A DNA stretch of 14,605 nucleotides, taken from positions 1 to 14,605 of the forward strand of contig DVOL01000014.1 in assembly GCA_018713505.1 (NCBI GenBank). The letters are read 5' to 3'. Positions 1 through 5,711 of the stretch are shown here, one piece after another. Source of the stretch: Faeciplasma avium. Lineage in GTDB: Bacteria > Bacillota > Clostridia > Oscillospirales > Ruminococcaceae. Numbering within the stretch: position 1 is the first letter of the stretch; each line of letters starts with the position of its first letter. A model generated the notes under the pieces. The model saw only the letters and a list, made by a program, of their open reading frames with translations, was not told the origin of the DNA and made no database searches. A program made the position numbers and the translations under genes.

Positions 1-82
1 GGACGGTTTGCCTTATCGGTCAATAAATAGCTCAATACAGGCTGAAGCTCAGCAATAAAGGCGATGATTTTTTTAAGAAAGA

Positions 83-107
83 GGCTTAAAATCTAGGATT
101 CTAAGCC
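83..107 (-). other. Hairpin downstream of spoIIIAH, possible weak terminator or attenuator
   Basis: An imperfect inverted repeat: GGCTTA pairs with TAAGCC and AATC with GATT, with one mismatch between the stems and a 3-base loop. Read leftward it is followed by TCTTTCTT, which is U-rich but not a clean U run. It lies about 35 bases downstream of the start site predicted from the promoter at 149-177. It could therefore be a leader attenuator for a gene beyond the window edge, or a terminator for spoIIIA readthrough. The role is inferred; only the repeat is seen. Confidence 0.35.
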
Positions 108-148
108 GCTCCTTCAGACCGCCCTCTTGAAGATTTATGCATATTCAC

Positions 149-177
149 ATTATAGCACAAAGTCCTCGGGCAGACAA
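149..177 (-). promoter_or_regulatory. Sigma-A promoter reading leftward
   Basis: On the minus strand TTGTCT (172-177) is separated by exactly 17 bases from a perfect TATAAT (149-154), which is preceded by TGC (extended -10). The predicted start is near base 142. It sits directly after the spoIIIAH stop, so it should drive a separate downstream, non-sporulation unit whose body lies left of the window. Confidence 0.7.
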
Positions 178-744
178 CTATTTTACCTCAAAAATTCTTA
201 TGTTTTCGTTTAAGACCTCAACCTCAGAGAGAAGAATATCCTTAATCTGTGCCGCCTGAGCGGGAGTCAGCCCGGAGGATTTTACAACTATGCTGGCGTT
301 ATCGTCGTCGAGATAGACAACGCAGTCCTCAAACCCGGTCGCCTTTATCATATCCTCTATCTTTGACTCGCTCTCGATTCTTGAGGACAGCGCCATTGCG
401 TCCTCAGTATAAACAGCCATCTCCTCAGAGGTTATATCCTTGCCTCCCAAAACGGTTTTAAGAGTCTCCACAGCCTCGTCTCTTGATGTCAGCTTGTTGA
501 GCCTTGCCTGGGTGAAGTAGTCGTCGGCGGTGGGAATGCTAAGTTCAGTGCCGTTTACATACTGGATTCCTCCGTACATCTCGCTCATATCTATGCTGTC
601 GATTATGTCGGTTGTATCAAGCTGGCTCTTTGAGAGCGAATAGTTTGCATATACCGCTATGCCTAAAAGAAGGGTAAGGCAGGCAAGGATAATATGCTTT
701 TTGGTCAGCTTGAGGTTGAGCTTTACTTTTTTGTGAGTTGTCAT
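178..744 (-). CDS. spoIIIAH: Stage III sporulation protein AH
   Basis: 188-residue single-pass membrane protein and last gene of the spoIIIA operon. A short basic N-terminus is followed by one membrane helix (about residues 17-34). The rest is an extracytoplasmic domain, with the C-terminal 90 or so residues forming the YscJ/FliF-like ring-building fold known for this family. In sporulating Firmicutes, mother-cell SpoIIIAH binds forespore SpoIIQ across the intermembrane space and forms the ring of the A-Q channel that keeps the forespore active. The ATG at 742-744 has a GGAGA site 7 bases upstream that lies inside the end of spoIIIAG. Only two bases separate the spoIIIAG stop from this start, so translation is probably coupled. 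The identification rests on the membrane topology, the ring-like C-terminus and the last position in an otherwise complete operon. Confidence 0.95.
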   Translation of the reverse strand: MTTHKKVKLNLKLTKKHIILACLTLLLGIAVYANYSLSKSQLDTTDIIDSIDMSEMYGGIQYVNGTELSIPTADDYFTQARLNKLTSRDEAVETLKTVLGGKDITSEEMAVYTEDAMALSSRIESESKIEDMIKATGFEDCVVYLDDDNASIVVKSSGLTPAQAAQIKDILLSEVEVLNENIRIFEVK

Positions 745-746
745 GA

Positions 747-1262
747 CTATCTCTCCTTTATTCTGTTTGTGACATAAACTTTGCTTGAGGATATATTTAA
801 AACGGTCGAAACCGCATTGATTACCCTTTCCTTTACCGCTACGCTTCCACCTCCGTCACATACTATCAATACGCCGGTCACCTCCGGGTAGACTGTCTCC
901 TTGAGTATCGCCTCCTTGTTTCCGATAATAACCGTCTTTTCGGTTTTTGAAAGCTCCTCCTTGCTTACATCTGTCTGAAACTCGCTTACCATACTGCCTC
1001 TAAAGGTCAGCATGACATCGGCGTTTCCGACTCCATCAATCTTAGACACGATGTATTCAAGCTCGTCAGAGAGTCTTTTTGTGTACTCCGCTGCCGGGTC
1101 CGACATGATGTCCTTTGACTCAATATCTTCCTTTTCCGAGCCTGAGGAGCCTATGATAAAAAGGAGCAGTGCGGATAACAGGGCTACTCCTATGTACAGA
1201 AGCTGTCTTTTTGAAAGCCCCGCTCGTTGGATTATGCTATCCCTCAGAGTTTTGAGTGTCAT
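747..1262 (-). CDS. spoIIIAG: Stage III sporulation protein AG
   Basis: About 171 residues, shorter than the roughly 230 of Bacillus subtilis. One membrane helix lies near residues 21-40. A charged stretch is followed by a ring-building-motif-like domain, which starts around LEYIVSKIDGVGNADV and ends with the TNRIKER tail. In the family this protein forms a large ring with a secretin-like shape in the outer forespore membrane, next to the SpoIIIAH-SpoIIQ ring. The frame begins with GTG (1263-1265) directly followed by ATG (1260-1262). I use the ATG, but neither has a clear Shine-Dalgarno site. The gene overlaps the end of spoIIIAF by 26-29 bases, which suggests translational coupling. The shorter length mainly reflects a smaller insert between the two halves of the ring domain. 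Confidence 0.93.
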   Translation of the reverse strand: MTLKTLRDSIIQRAGLSKRQLLYIGVALLSALLLFIIGSSGSEKEDIESKDIMSDPAAEYTKRLSDELEYIVSKIDGVGNADVMLTFRGSMVSEFQTDVSKEELSKTEKTVIIGNKEAILKETVYPEVTGVLIVCDGGGSVAVKERVINAVSTVLNISSSKVYVTNRIKER

Positions 1263-1749
1263 CACTTTCTAAAAACACCATATTGATGCTTATGTCTCCT
1301 ATCCTTGATTTTACAAGCTCATTAAGCCCTGCCTCGTAATCCTCTTTTGAACCGGCGACGCTTACCGTCAGCTCACTAATAGATATGCAGTTGTCCCCGT
1401 CAATATTAGTTTTTACCGATACATTTTCTGCCGGGATGCCGTTTTCGTTTATAAGCTTGGCAATTTCCTCCTCCAGTCTTTTTTCAAGCTCCAAAACGAC
1501 CATGCCGTTTATCCCGCTTCCTCCTTGGTATGAGCCGCCAAGTCCGTCAAGCTCAAGCTCTATTCCCTTAGCTCCGGACAAAAACGCCGAGCATATGGCA
1601 GCCGCTGTAATTACAGACATTACCCCCTGAAGCTGATTTTTGTATCTCTCGGGAGAAATGAGCATGACCAAGCTGTACGCCACCGAGGCTATGCAGATGC
1701 TGTAGCTCAGGGTTATAAGGGTGCTAATGTCAGACCGCCTCACTTCCAA
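1237..1749 (-). CDS. spoIIIAF: Stage III sporulation protein AF
   Basis: 170 residues with two N-terminal membrane helices (about residues 11-32 and 38-58). A soluble C-terminal domain follows, running through a Glu/Lys-rich helix (LELEKRLEEEIAKLI) and an NVSVKTNIDGD strand region. This matches the Spore_III_AF family, a member of the spoIIIA-encoded mother-cell complex whose soluble domain has a ring-building-like fold. The gene overlaps the end of spoIIIAE by 20 bases. The start is uncertain. The assigned TTG (1747-1749) has only an AGGA about 13 bases upstream, and a GTG two codons later is equally weak. Translation probably depends on coupling to spoIIIAE. Identity is supported mainly by topology and by its place between clear spoIIIAE and spoIIIAG genes. 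Confidence 0.9.
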   Translation of the reverse strand: MEVRRSDISTLITLSYSICIASVAYSLVMLISPERYKNQLQGVMSVITAAAICSAFLSGAKGIELELDGLGGSYQGGSGINGMVVLELEKRLEEEIAKLINENGIPAENVSVKTNIDGDNCISISELTVSVAGSKEDYEAGLNELVKSRIGDISINMVFLESDDTQNSEG

Positions 1750-2821
1750 ACAGCATTATAAATCCTGTGGATATGATGAACATCATCGCATATATAATCA
1801 AAAAGGTTATTATAAGCGAGTAGACATTTGCTATACCTCTTGCAAGCGAGGCAATAGGCTCCGAGCCGGTAAGCCGGCAAAGCCACTCCCCTGCCGATAT
1901 AGCAAGCCGACAGCTAAAAAGCGAGATTATCGGTACGCTCATTATAAGCACCATGATGACAATCCCAAGACCCCCGGTTGAGCTTTTGATTGCGCTTATG
2001 CTCAGCCTGACTGTTTTATAGGATTCGGACAGCGACATCCCTATAATCGGCACAAAGCTAGAAACAAGATATTTTCCCGCCCTTAGGATTATCTCGCTGC
2101 CTGTCCGGCCTATGGCTGTTTGAAGTCCGATTATCCCTACAAAAACCGTCATCACCGTTCCCAAAATGGCACTGAAAAGCCTTCTTAGGCTATAGGTGAT
2201 GTCTGGGAGCTGAGGACATATCGACTGAGTGCAGGATAAAACCAGCATACAGGTCAAAAACGGCTTTAGTATTCCTCCTGCAATCAGTCCAGCAGTTTCC
2301 GAGGCGTAAAACACAAGGGCGTTATAGGAGCCTGCCGCCATCGCATTCCCCGAGGCAAGCGTGATTCCCGCAAAGATGGGTATATAAGCGGTCATGAACG
2401 CCTGCTGTGAGGAAACCGCAGAGAAGGCTGTCTCAAGCGAGGAGCTTATAAAGGGATAGATGAGCAAAAAGGCTGCAATCGCAGTCATCTTATCGACTCC
2501 GGGCTTGCCGCTTTGGATAATCGCGCTCAAAAACCCCATCCCCGCAAGTATTATAAGCATACTTGCAGGAGCCTTCAGCGAGGCTTTAAATATATCTATG
2601 AAGTGACTTATTAGCGAGCCGGCGTCTAAATTCCTGACTGTTTCTGGGTCTGAGGTAAGTATTCCGTTATTTTCTAAAAAATCCTTAGCCGTGCCTGTTT
2701 CAAGCTCTGTAAGCCCGTCGGTATAGTCTATTACTTCGGCTGCTAAGCAGGAATATAAGCAGGAATATGAAAGGGCGGCTATTAGGGTCAGCGTTAGAAG
2801 AAAATTGCACAGTCTTTTCAT
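1730..2821 (-). CDS. spoIIIAE: Stage III sporulation protein AE
   Basis: 363-residue polytopic membrane protein. It has a cleavable-looking signal (residues 1-27, ending SCLAAE), a short extracytoplasmic segment (about 28-80), then roughly six or seven membrane helices up to the C-terminus. The size and the arrangement of a signal, a loop and a hydrophobic body match SpoIIIAE, a conserved channel-like component of the SpoIIIA complex in the mother-cell-derived outer forespore membrane. The ATG at 2819-2821 directly abuts the TAA of spoIIIAD with no intervening base, so the two are very likely translationally coupled. The identification is firm because of its position in the operon. The exact transport function of the family is unresolved. 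Confidence 0.96.
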   Translation of the reverse strand: MKRLCNFLLTLTLIAALSYSCLYSCLAAEVIDYTDGLTELETGTAKDFLENNGILTSDPETVRNLDAGSLISHFIDIFKASLKAPASMLIILAGMGFLSAIIQSGKPGVDKMTAIAAFLLIYPFISSSLETAFSAVSSQQAFMTAYIPIFAGITLASGNAMAAGSYNALVFYASETAGLIAGGILKPFLTCMLVLSCTQSICPQLPDITYSLRRLFSAILGTVMTVFVGIIGLQTAIGRTGSEIILRAGKYLVSSFVPIIGMSLSESYKTVRLSISAIKSSTGGLGIVIMVLIMSVPIISLFSCRLAISAGEWLCRLTGSEPIASLARGIANVYSLIITFLIIYAMMFIISTGFIMLFGSEAV

Positions 2822-3211
2822 TTAAAGCTCCAAAATCGACCTGACAGAGCTTATAAAGCCCTCTATCAGCGGAAAACAGATTATGGCTATCGTCAGCCGC
2901 CCGGAGATATCAATTACGCTGGCAAGCGCACTCTCACCGCAGTCACGGCAGCAGGAGGAGGATATGTCGCAGACATAGCATATGCTTATAGCCTTCATTG
3001 AAATCATTATGTACCCAGACTCAATCCCGGAGCCGCTTAGTATGCTCTCGAGGCTGAAAAGGGTGTCCTTAAGCCCAAGGATTATCAAAAATGCCGCCGA
3101 TACTGCAGTGGCTATTGATAATGCGGCAGCCATATCGCTGTTTGACGGCTGGATAACCTTGGCTATAATCGCAGTGATTACGCATATTGCGGATATCTCA
3201 AGAATGTTCAT
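2822..3211 (-). CDS. spoIIIAD: Stage III sporulation protein AD
   Basis: 129-residue membrane protein with about four hydrophobic segments (roughly residues 3-20, 27-46, 63-80 and 100-122). This is the usual size and topology of SpoIIIAD, a paralogue of SpoIIIAC. Both belong to the inner-membrane part of the SpoIIIA complex, which resembles small secretion-system membrane subunits. The ATG at 3209-3211 is preceded by AAGGAT at good spacing. A 36-base gap separates it from spoIIIAC, the largest gap in this operon. The segment YVCDISSSCCRDCGESALAS holds four cysteines within 14 residues, which is notable for a membrane protein, though I know of no metal-binding role in the family. Confidence 0.95.
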   Translation of the reverse strand: MNILEISAICVITAIIAKVIQPSNSDMAAALSIATAVSAAFLIILGLKDTLFSLESILSGSGIESGYIMISMKAISICYVCDISSSCCRDCGESALASVIDISGRLTIAIICFPLIEGFISSVRSILEL

Positions 3212-3247
3212 TTTATCCTTGTCTTTTTCATTGGCAGACTTTTTAGG

Positions 3248-3442
3248 CTAGAAGCCAAAGCTGCTTTTTATCGTGTCAAAAAGCCTTGATATCTCGCTGA
3301 CCAGCATCAGCATTACGATTACAAGCCCTGCTATGGTTATCATAAGAGCCTGCTCGTCCCGCTCCGAGCGTTTAAGAAGCTGACTTAAAACAGCTACTAT
3401 TATGCCGACTCCGGCTATCTTGAAAATGAGGTCAATATCCAA
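3248..3442 (-). CDS. spoIIIAC: Stage III sporulation protein AC
   Basis: 64-residue protein with two membrane helices (about residues 5-22 and 31-50) separated by a short charged loop (KRSERDEQ). This is the normal length for SpoIIIAC, the smallest member of the complex and a partner of SpoIIIAD. The start is TTG at 3440-3442. A strong GGGAGG lies about 10 bases upstream, just after the spoIIIAB stop, and no ATG is available in this frame. Seventeen bases separate it from spoIIIAB. Confidence 0.94.
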   Translation of the reverse strand: MDIDLIFKIAGVGIIVAVLSQLLKRSERDEQALMITIAGLVIVMLMLVSEISRLFDTIKSSFGF

Positions 3443-3459
3443 GATTTAATGTCCTCCCA

Positions 3460-3948
3460 TCAGATAAGGGTGATGATTATCATTAGCCCGAAAAATGCTC
3501 CAAGGCAGAGGTAAAGCTTTTTTAAGGGTCTTAGCTCCTTTGTAAGAGCCTCTCCACGGCTTCTAAGACGGTCCTCCAGGACCGACAGCCTTTGAAGCTG
3601 GGATTCAAGGTCCATCTGCCCTAAAACGCTTCCAGCCTCCAGGATAACAGAATAAGCCTCCCTTGACACAGGGTAGACAGCTTTCAGGCAGCAGGACCTC
3701 CAGCCGAGGGAAAAGTCTCCGCTTATCCTTCTGAACGGCTCCAAGCTAAAGCCCATCCTATCCGTCATTGCGGCGGCAGACAGCTCGTAGACATCCTTTG
3801 ACTGAAACCTTAGAAGCGCCTTGATGTAGGATAGCGAGTCGGCGAGAACTAAAAAGATTTCAGCCTCCCGCCATCTTTTCTTATACGCCTCCATGGAAGA
3901 AAGCGTTGACATCAAAAGAATTGTCGCAAAAAGACAGTATCTAATCAA
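3460..3948 (-). CDS. spoIIIAB: Stage III sporulation protein AB
   Basis: 162 residues. There is an N-terminal hydrophobic helix (about 2-18), a central helical cytoplasmic domain that includes the QMDLESQLQRLSVLEDRLRS segment, and a C-terminal membrane helix (about 144-162). This matches SpoIIIAB, which resembles the GspF platform proteins of type II secretion and is thought to contact the SpoIIIAA ATPase. The start is TTG at 3946-3948, which overlaps the end of spoIIIAA by 8 bases (TTGATTAG contains both the start and the upstream stop). A GGATAATCA stretch in front may serve as a ribosome site. The overlap argues for coupled, balanced synthesis of ATPase and platform. Confidence 0.94.
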   Translation of the reverse strand: MIRYCLFATILLMSTLSSMEAYKKRWREAEIFLVLADSLSYIKALLRFQSKDVYELSAAAMTDRMGFSLEPFRRISGDFSLGWRSCCLKAVYPVSREAYSVILEAGSVLGQMDLESQLQRLSVLEDRLRSRGEALTKELRPLKKLYLCLGAFFGLMIIITLI

Positions 3949-4852
3949 TCCTGATTATCCTATACTCATAGCCGTCGGTAAGCTCGGCGGCGTATTTAAA
4001 TGCTCCAAGCTCTAAAAGCCTTTTTACGCAGTCCTTTTTTGACGCCTCCTTAAAGCCCTCGCCGTGTACTGCGCTCACAAGGCATACTCCTGAATGAAGG
4101 GCGTACTCCAAGGAGTGAAGGTCCTCCTCGGTGCCTATTTCGTCGACGATTACCGCCCTTGGAGACATTGCCCGCACGGCAGTTCTTATCCCCTCGTGCT
4201 TTGGATAGCCGACGAAAACATCTGTGAGCCGTCCTATGTCATGGCTGGGGATTCCCTTTACGCTGGAGGAAAGCTCGCCAAGCTCGTCTATAAGGGATAT
4301 CCTAGCCTTATCTCCCAAAAGCCTCGCCACATCCCTTAAAAGGGTCGTCTTACCCGATGCGGGAGGTCCTACAATGATAACCCCGCACAGCGAGCCGTTA
4401 AGACATCTTTCAAACAGCCTAAGCCCGAAGCCGGTTATTTCGTGGGCGATTCTTATATTTATTGAGGATATGTACTTTACCGACTCCACCTCTCCCGGCT
4501 TATTAAGGGCGGTGACGGCTGTCCCGCATAAACCAACTCTGTTTCCTCCAGAGGAGGTTATAAATCCGCTTGAAAGCTCCCTTGAATAGCTGTGAAGCGA
4601 GTAGGAGAACGCAGATTTAAAGGCGTATTCGATGTCCTCCTCGGTGCAGATAATCCCGCCGTCGGGACTCTCGCTTAGACTCCCAGAGCCGTTTATATAC
4701 ATATCCCTTCCCAGAAAGACAGCGCTTGCGTACCTTCTTAGCCTCAGCCTAAGCTCGGTGATGCCGTCGGGGTGTTCCTGTATTATATTTTCGAGCGCAA
4801 GTCTTAGCCTGCCGGTGAGAAGCTCCACGGCCTGTCTGATTCCTGACTTCAT
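3941..4852 (-). CDS. spoIIIAA: Stage III sporulation protein AA, ATPase
   Basis: 303 residues. The N-terminal domain (about 1-135) includes the family-typical GITELRLRLRR segment. A RecA-like ATPase domain follows, with Walker A GPPASGKTT at residues 162-170, LIDELGEL near 187-194 and Walker B AVIVDEIG at 233-240. An HGE motif near 263 resembles the conserved histidine of secretion ATPases. SpoIIIAA is the cytoplasmic mother-cell ATPase of the feeding-tube complex, similar to GspE/VirB11 ATPases, and its ATP hydrolysis is required for sigma-G activity in Bacillus. The ATG at 4850-4852 has a strong GGAGGT site 7 bases upstream. It is the first gene of the operon, behind a candidate sigma-E promoter (4906-4934) and two SpoIIID-like sites. 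The length is normal and the motifs look intact. Confidence 0.97.
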   Translation of the reverse strand: MKSGIRQAVELLTGRLRLALENIIQEHPDGITELRLRLRRYASAVFLGRDMYINGSGSLSESPDGGIICTEEDIEYAFKSAFSYSLHSYSRELSSGFITSSGGNRVGLCGTAVTALNKPGEVESVKYISSINIRIAHEITGFGLRLFERCLNGSLCGVIIVGPPASGKTTLLRDVARLLGDKARISLIDELGELSSSVKGIPSHDIGRLTDVFVGYPKHEGIRTAVRAMSPRAVIVDEIGTEEDLHSLEYALHSGVCLVSAVHGEGFKEASKKDCVKRLLELGAFKYAAELTDGYEYRIIRID

Positions 4853-4870
4853 TTTTAAGACCTCCTTTTT

Positions 4871-4899
4871 GGTTGTCCAAGGACTTAATATTTGTCCAC
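4871..4899 (-). promoter_or_regulatory. Two SpoIIID-like operator sites before spoIIIAA
   Basis: On the minus strand TTGGACAACC (4871-4880) fits the published SpoIIID consensus WWRRACARNY at every position. GTGGACAAAT (4890-4899) fits all but the first. They are direct repeats with a 19-base period and lie at or just downstream of the start site predicted from the sigma-E-like promoter, a placement that suits repression. SpoIIID is a mother-cell regulator that shuts off many sigma-E genes. Binding here is inferred from the match alone. Confidence 0.45.
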
Positions 4900-4905
4900 A
4901 CCAAA

Positions 4906-4934
4906 TTATTATGCCGTAAGAGGGAGGTCTATTC
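4906..4934 (-). promoter_or_regulatory. Candidate sigma-E promoter of the spoIIIA operon
   Basis: Minus strand GAATAGA (4928-4934) matches the first five of seven positions of the sigma-E -35 consensus KMATATT. After exactly 14 bases, CATAATAA (4906-4913) matches five of eight positions of the -10 consensus CATACAMT, including the CATA core. The -35 begins right after the stop codon of the TIGR04086 gene. The leader to the spoIIIAA ATG would be about 47 bases. In Bacillus this operon is sigma-E controlled, which supports the reading, but the match is partial. Confidence 0.5.
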
Positions 4935-5348
4935 TTATCTTGGCTTTGTTTTTTTGGTGTTTACCCCGACGACTCCGCCTGCGGCTCCCATTATAACCGA
5001 AGCCGCTCCCTTTATAAGCATATAGTCGGACAGGTAGCCGTTTACGGCACAGCTTATGACTGTCGCCGGGATTATAGGTAAAAGTCCGCAGATTATTCCC
5101 TGCAAAAGCCCACGGCTTCTATATATCTGCGTGGATATATAGGCGGATAGGTAGGAAAAAACAGACAGCACCGCTAAGGACATCGCCATTATAACACCGT
5201 CTGACGGGCTTAGCAAAACAATTATGAGTGAAAACAGCATTAAAACAAGCGCCGTGACAAAAAGGCTTAATGCCGTCCCCTTGAAAATAGCCCTCATAAA
5301 GCTCTTTAGCTCCGAGCCTGAATCGTTTTTATGATGATATCCCAGCAT
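4935..5348 (-). CDS. TIGR04086-type membrane protein (YrzE-like)
   Basis: 137 residues from the ATG at 5346-5348. A short polar N-terminus leads into four hydrophobic segments (about residues 26-48, 52-70, 80-100 and 105-125), ending in a short basic tail. The glycine-rich GAASVIMGAAGGVVGVN near the C-terminus and the size match the TIGR04086 membrane family, whose function is unknown. In many Firmicutes a member lies beside yajC and the secDF region, and yajC is two genes upstream here. The frame stays open for another 41 codons upstream, to 5471. That extension would overlap the preceding gene and run through a strong hairpin, and it looks non-membrane and low in coding quality, so I reject it. 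The chosen ATG directly follows the hairpin's T run, and its only Shine-Dalgarno candidate (GGGGGA) is partly inside the stem. Confidence 0.82.
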   Translation of the reverse strand: MLGYHHKNDSGSELKSFMRAIFKGTALSLFVTALVLMLFSLIIVLLSPSDGVIMAMSLAVLSVFSYLSAYISTQIYRSRGLLQGIICGLLPIIPATVISCAVNGYLSDYMLIKGAASVIMGAAGGVVGVNTKKTKPR

Positions 5349-5390
5349 AAAAAATCCCCCGAGTACCGTTTTATAAAACGATATTCGGGG
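5349..5390 (-). terminator. Strong hairpin with six-T tail, abutting the TIGR04086 start codon
   Basis: Read leftward, a 16-base arm (5375-5390) pairs with 5357-5372. There is one A-C mismatch and one G-T wobble, and the loop is AT. The stem ends in CCCCGA/TCGGGG. GA and six Ts (5354-5349) follow, then immediately the ATG of the TIGR04086 gene. This is a textbook intrinsic terminator for the yajC/small-membrane-protein unit. Its position also places the next gene's ribosome site inside the stem, so it could act as an attenuator or translational switch. The structure is seen; the regulatory role is inferred. Confidence 0.75.
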
Positions 5391-5445
5391 CTTGTGACAT
5401 TTAGAAGTATATATTTTTTGTAAGAGCGGCTCAAAAGTCGAAGTC

Positions 5446-5661
5446 TCACCGGGACTTTTTAATGAGGACAAGGGCTAAGGCACCCAAAGTAAGGATTGCT
5501 ATTCCGAATGGAATTGCAAATAAAAAGGCTGTGTATGCCGGTGCGCTGCTGCCATCTGCGGCTCCACGAAGAAGGCTGAAGTAACTGACTCCTACAACAA
5601 TCAGCATGAGCACAAATAAAACAGCACATGCGGCAAATAGGATATATCCAAGTCGCTTCAT
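5446..5661 (-). CDS. Small two-helix membrane protein, unknown function
   Basis: 71 residues. Two membrane helices (about residues 5-28 and 45-67) are joined by a small Gly/Ser/Ala loop, and a basic KKSR tail favours a cytoplasmic C-terminus. The ATG at 5659-5661 is preceded by AGGAGT at ideal spacing, which supports genuine translation. It lies 50 bases downstream of yajC, with no promoter or terminator seen between, so it is probably cotranscribed with yajC. A strong terminator-like hairpin begins 55 bases after its stop. I do not recognise a named family. It could be a lineage-specific accessory protein of the Sec-linked neighbourhood, but nothing in the sequence shows a function. Confidence 0.75.
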   Translation of the reverse strand: MKRLGYILFAACAVLFVLMLIVVGVSYFSLLRGAADGSSAPAYTAFLFAIPFGIAILTLGALALVLIKKSR

Positions 5662-5711
5662 TTTTGACTCCTTAGCTCAAAAGGGGTTTAATGGGACAAT
5701 AGGTCCAAGGG

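Noticed and set aside
2..58. Plus-strand frame ending in TAA that could be the tail of a convergent gene
   Set aside because: Only 18 codons are visible, with no terminator after it. A convergent gene is possible but not supported.
1..97. Open minus-strand frame reaching the left edge
   Set aside because: It is stop-free for about 32 codons but has no ATG, GTG or TTG start with a ribosome site, and its product is not recognisable. This can easily happen by chance.
101..142. Thirteen-codon ATG frame (minus strand) right at the predicted start site of the left-edge transcript
   Set aside because: The ATG would be at base +1 with no ribosome site, and the frame is too short and without recognisable features.
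1730..2821. SpoIIIAE as a lipoprotein (cysteines near the end of the signal)
   Set aside because: The residues before each cysteine do not fit a lipobox (Tyr occupies a position usually held by a small residue), so a standard signal or signal-anchor is more likely.
4224..4589. Plus-strand open frame inside spoIIIAA
   Set aside because: It is the complement of the ATPase domain, with no ribosome site and no recognisable product.
5349..5471. Longer N-terminus for the TIGR04086 protein, starting at 5471
   Set aside because: It overlaps the 71-residue gene, reads through a strong terminator-like hairpin and adds a region unlike the family.
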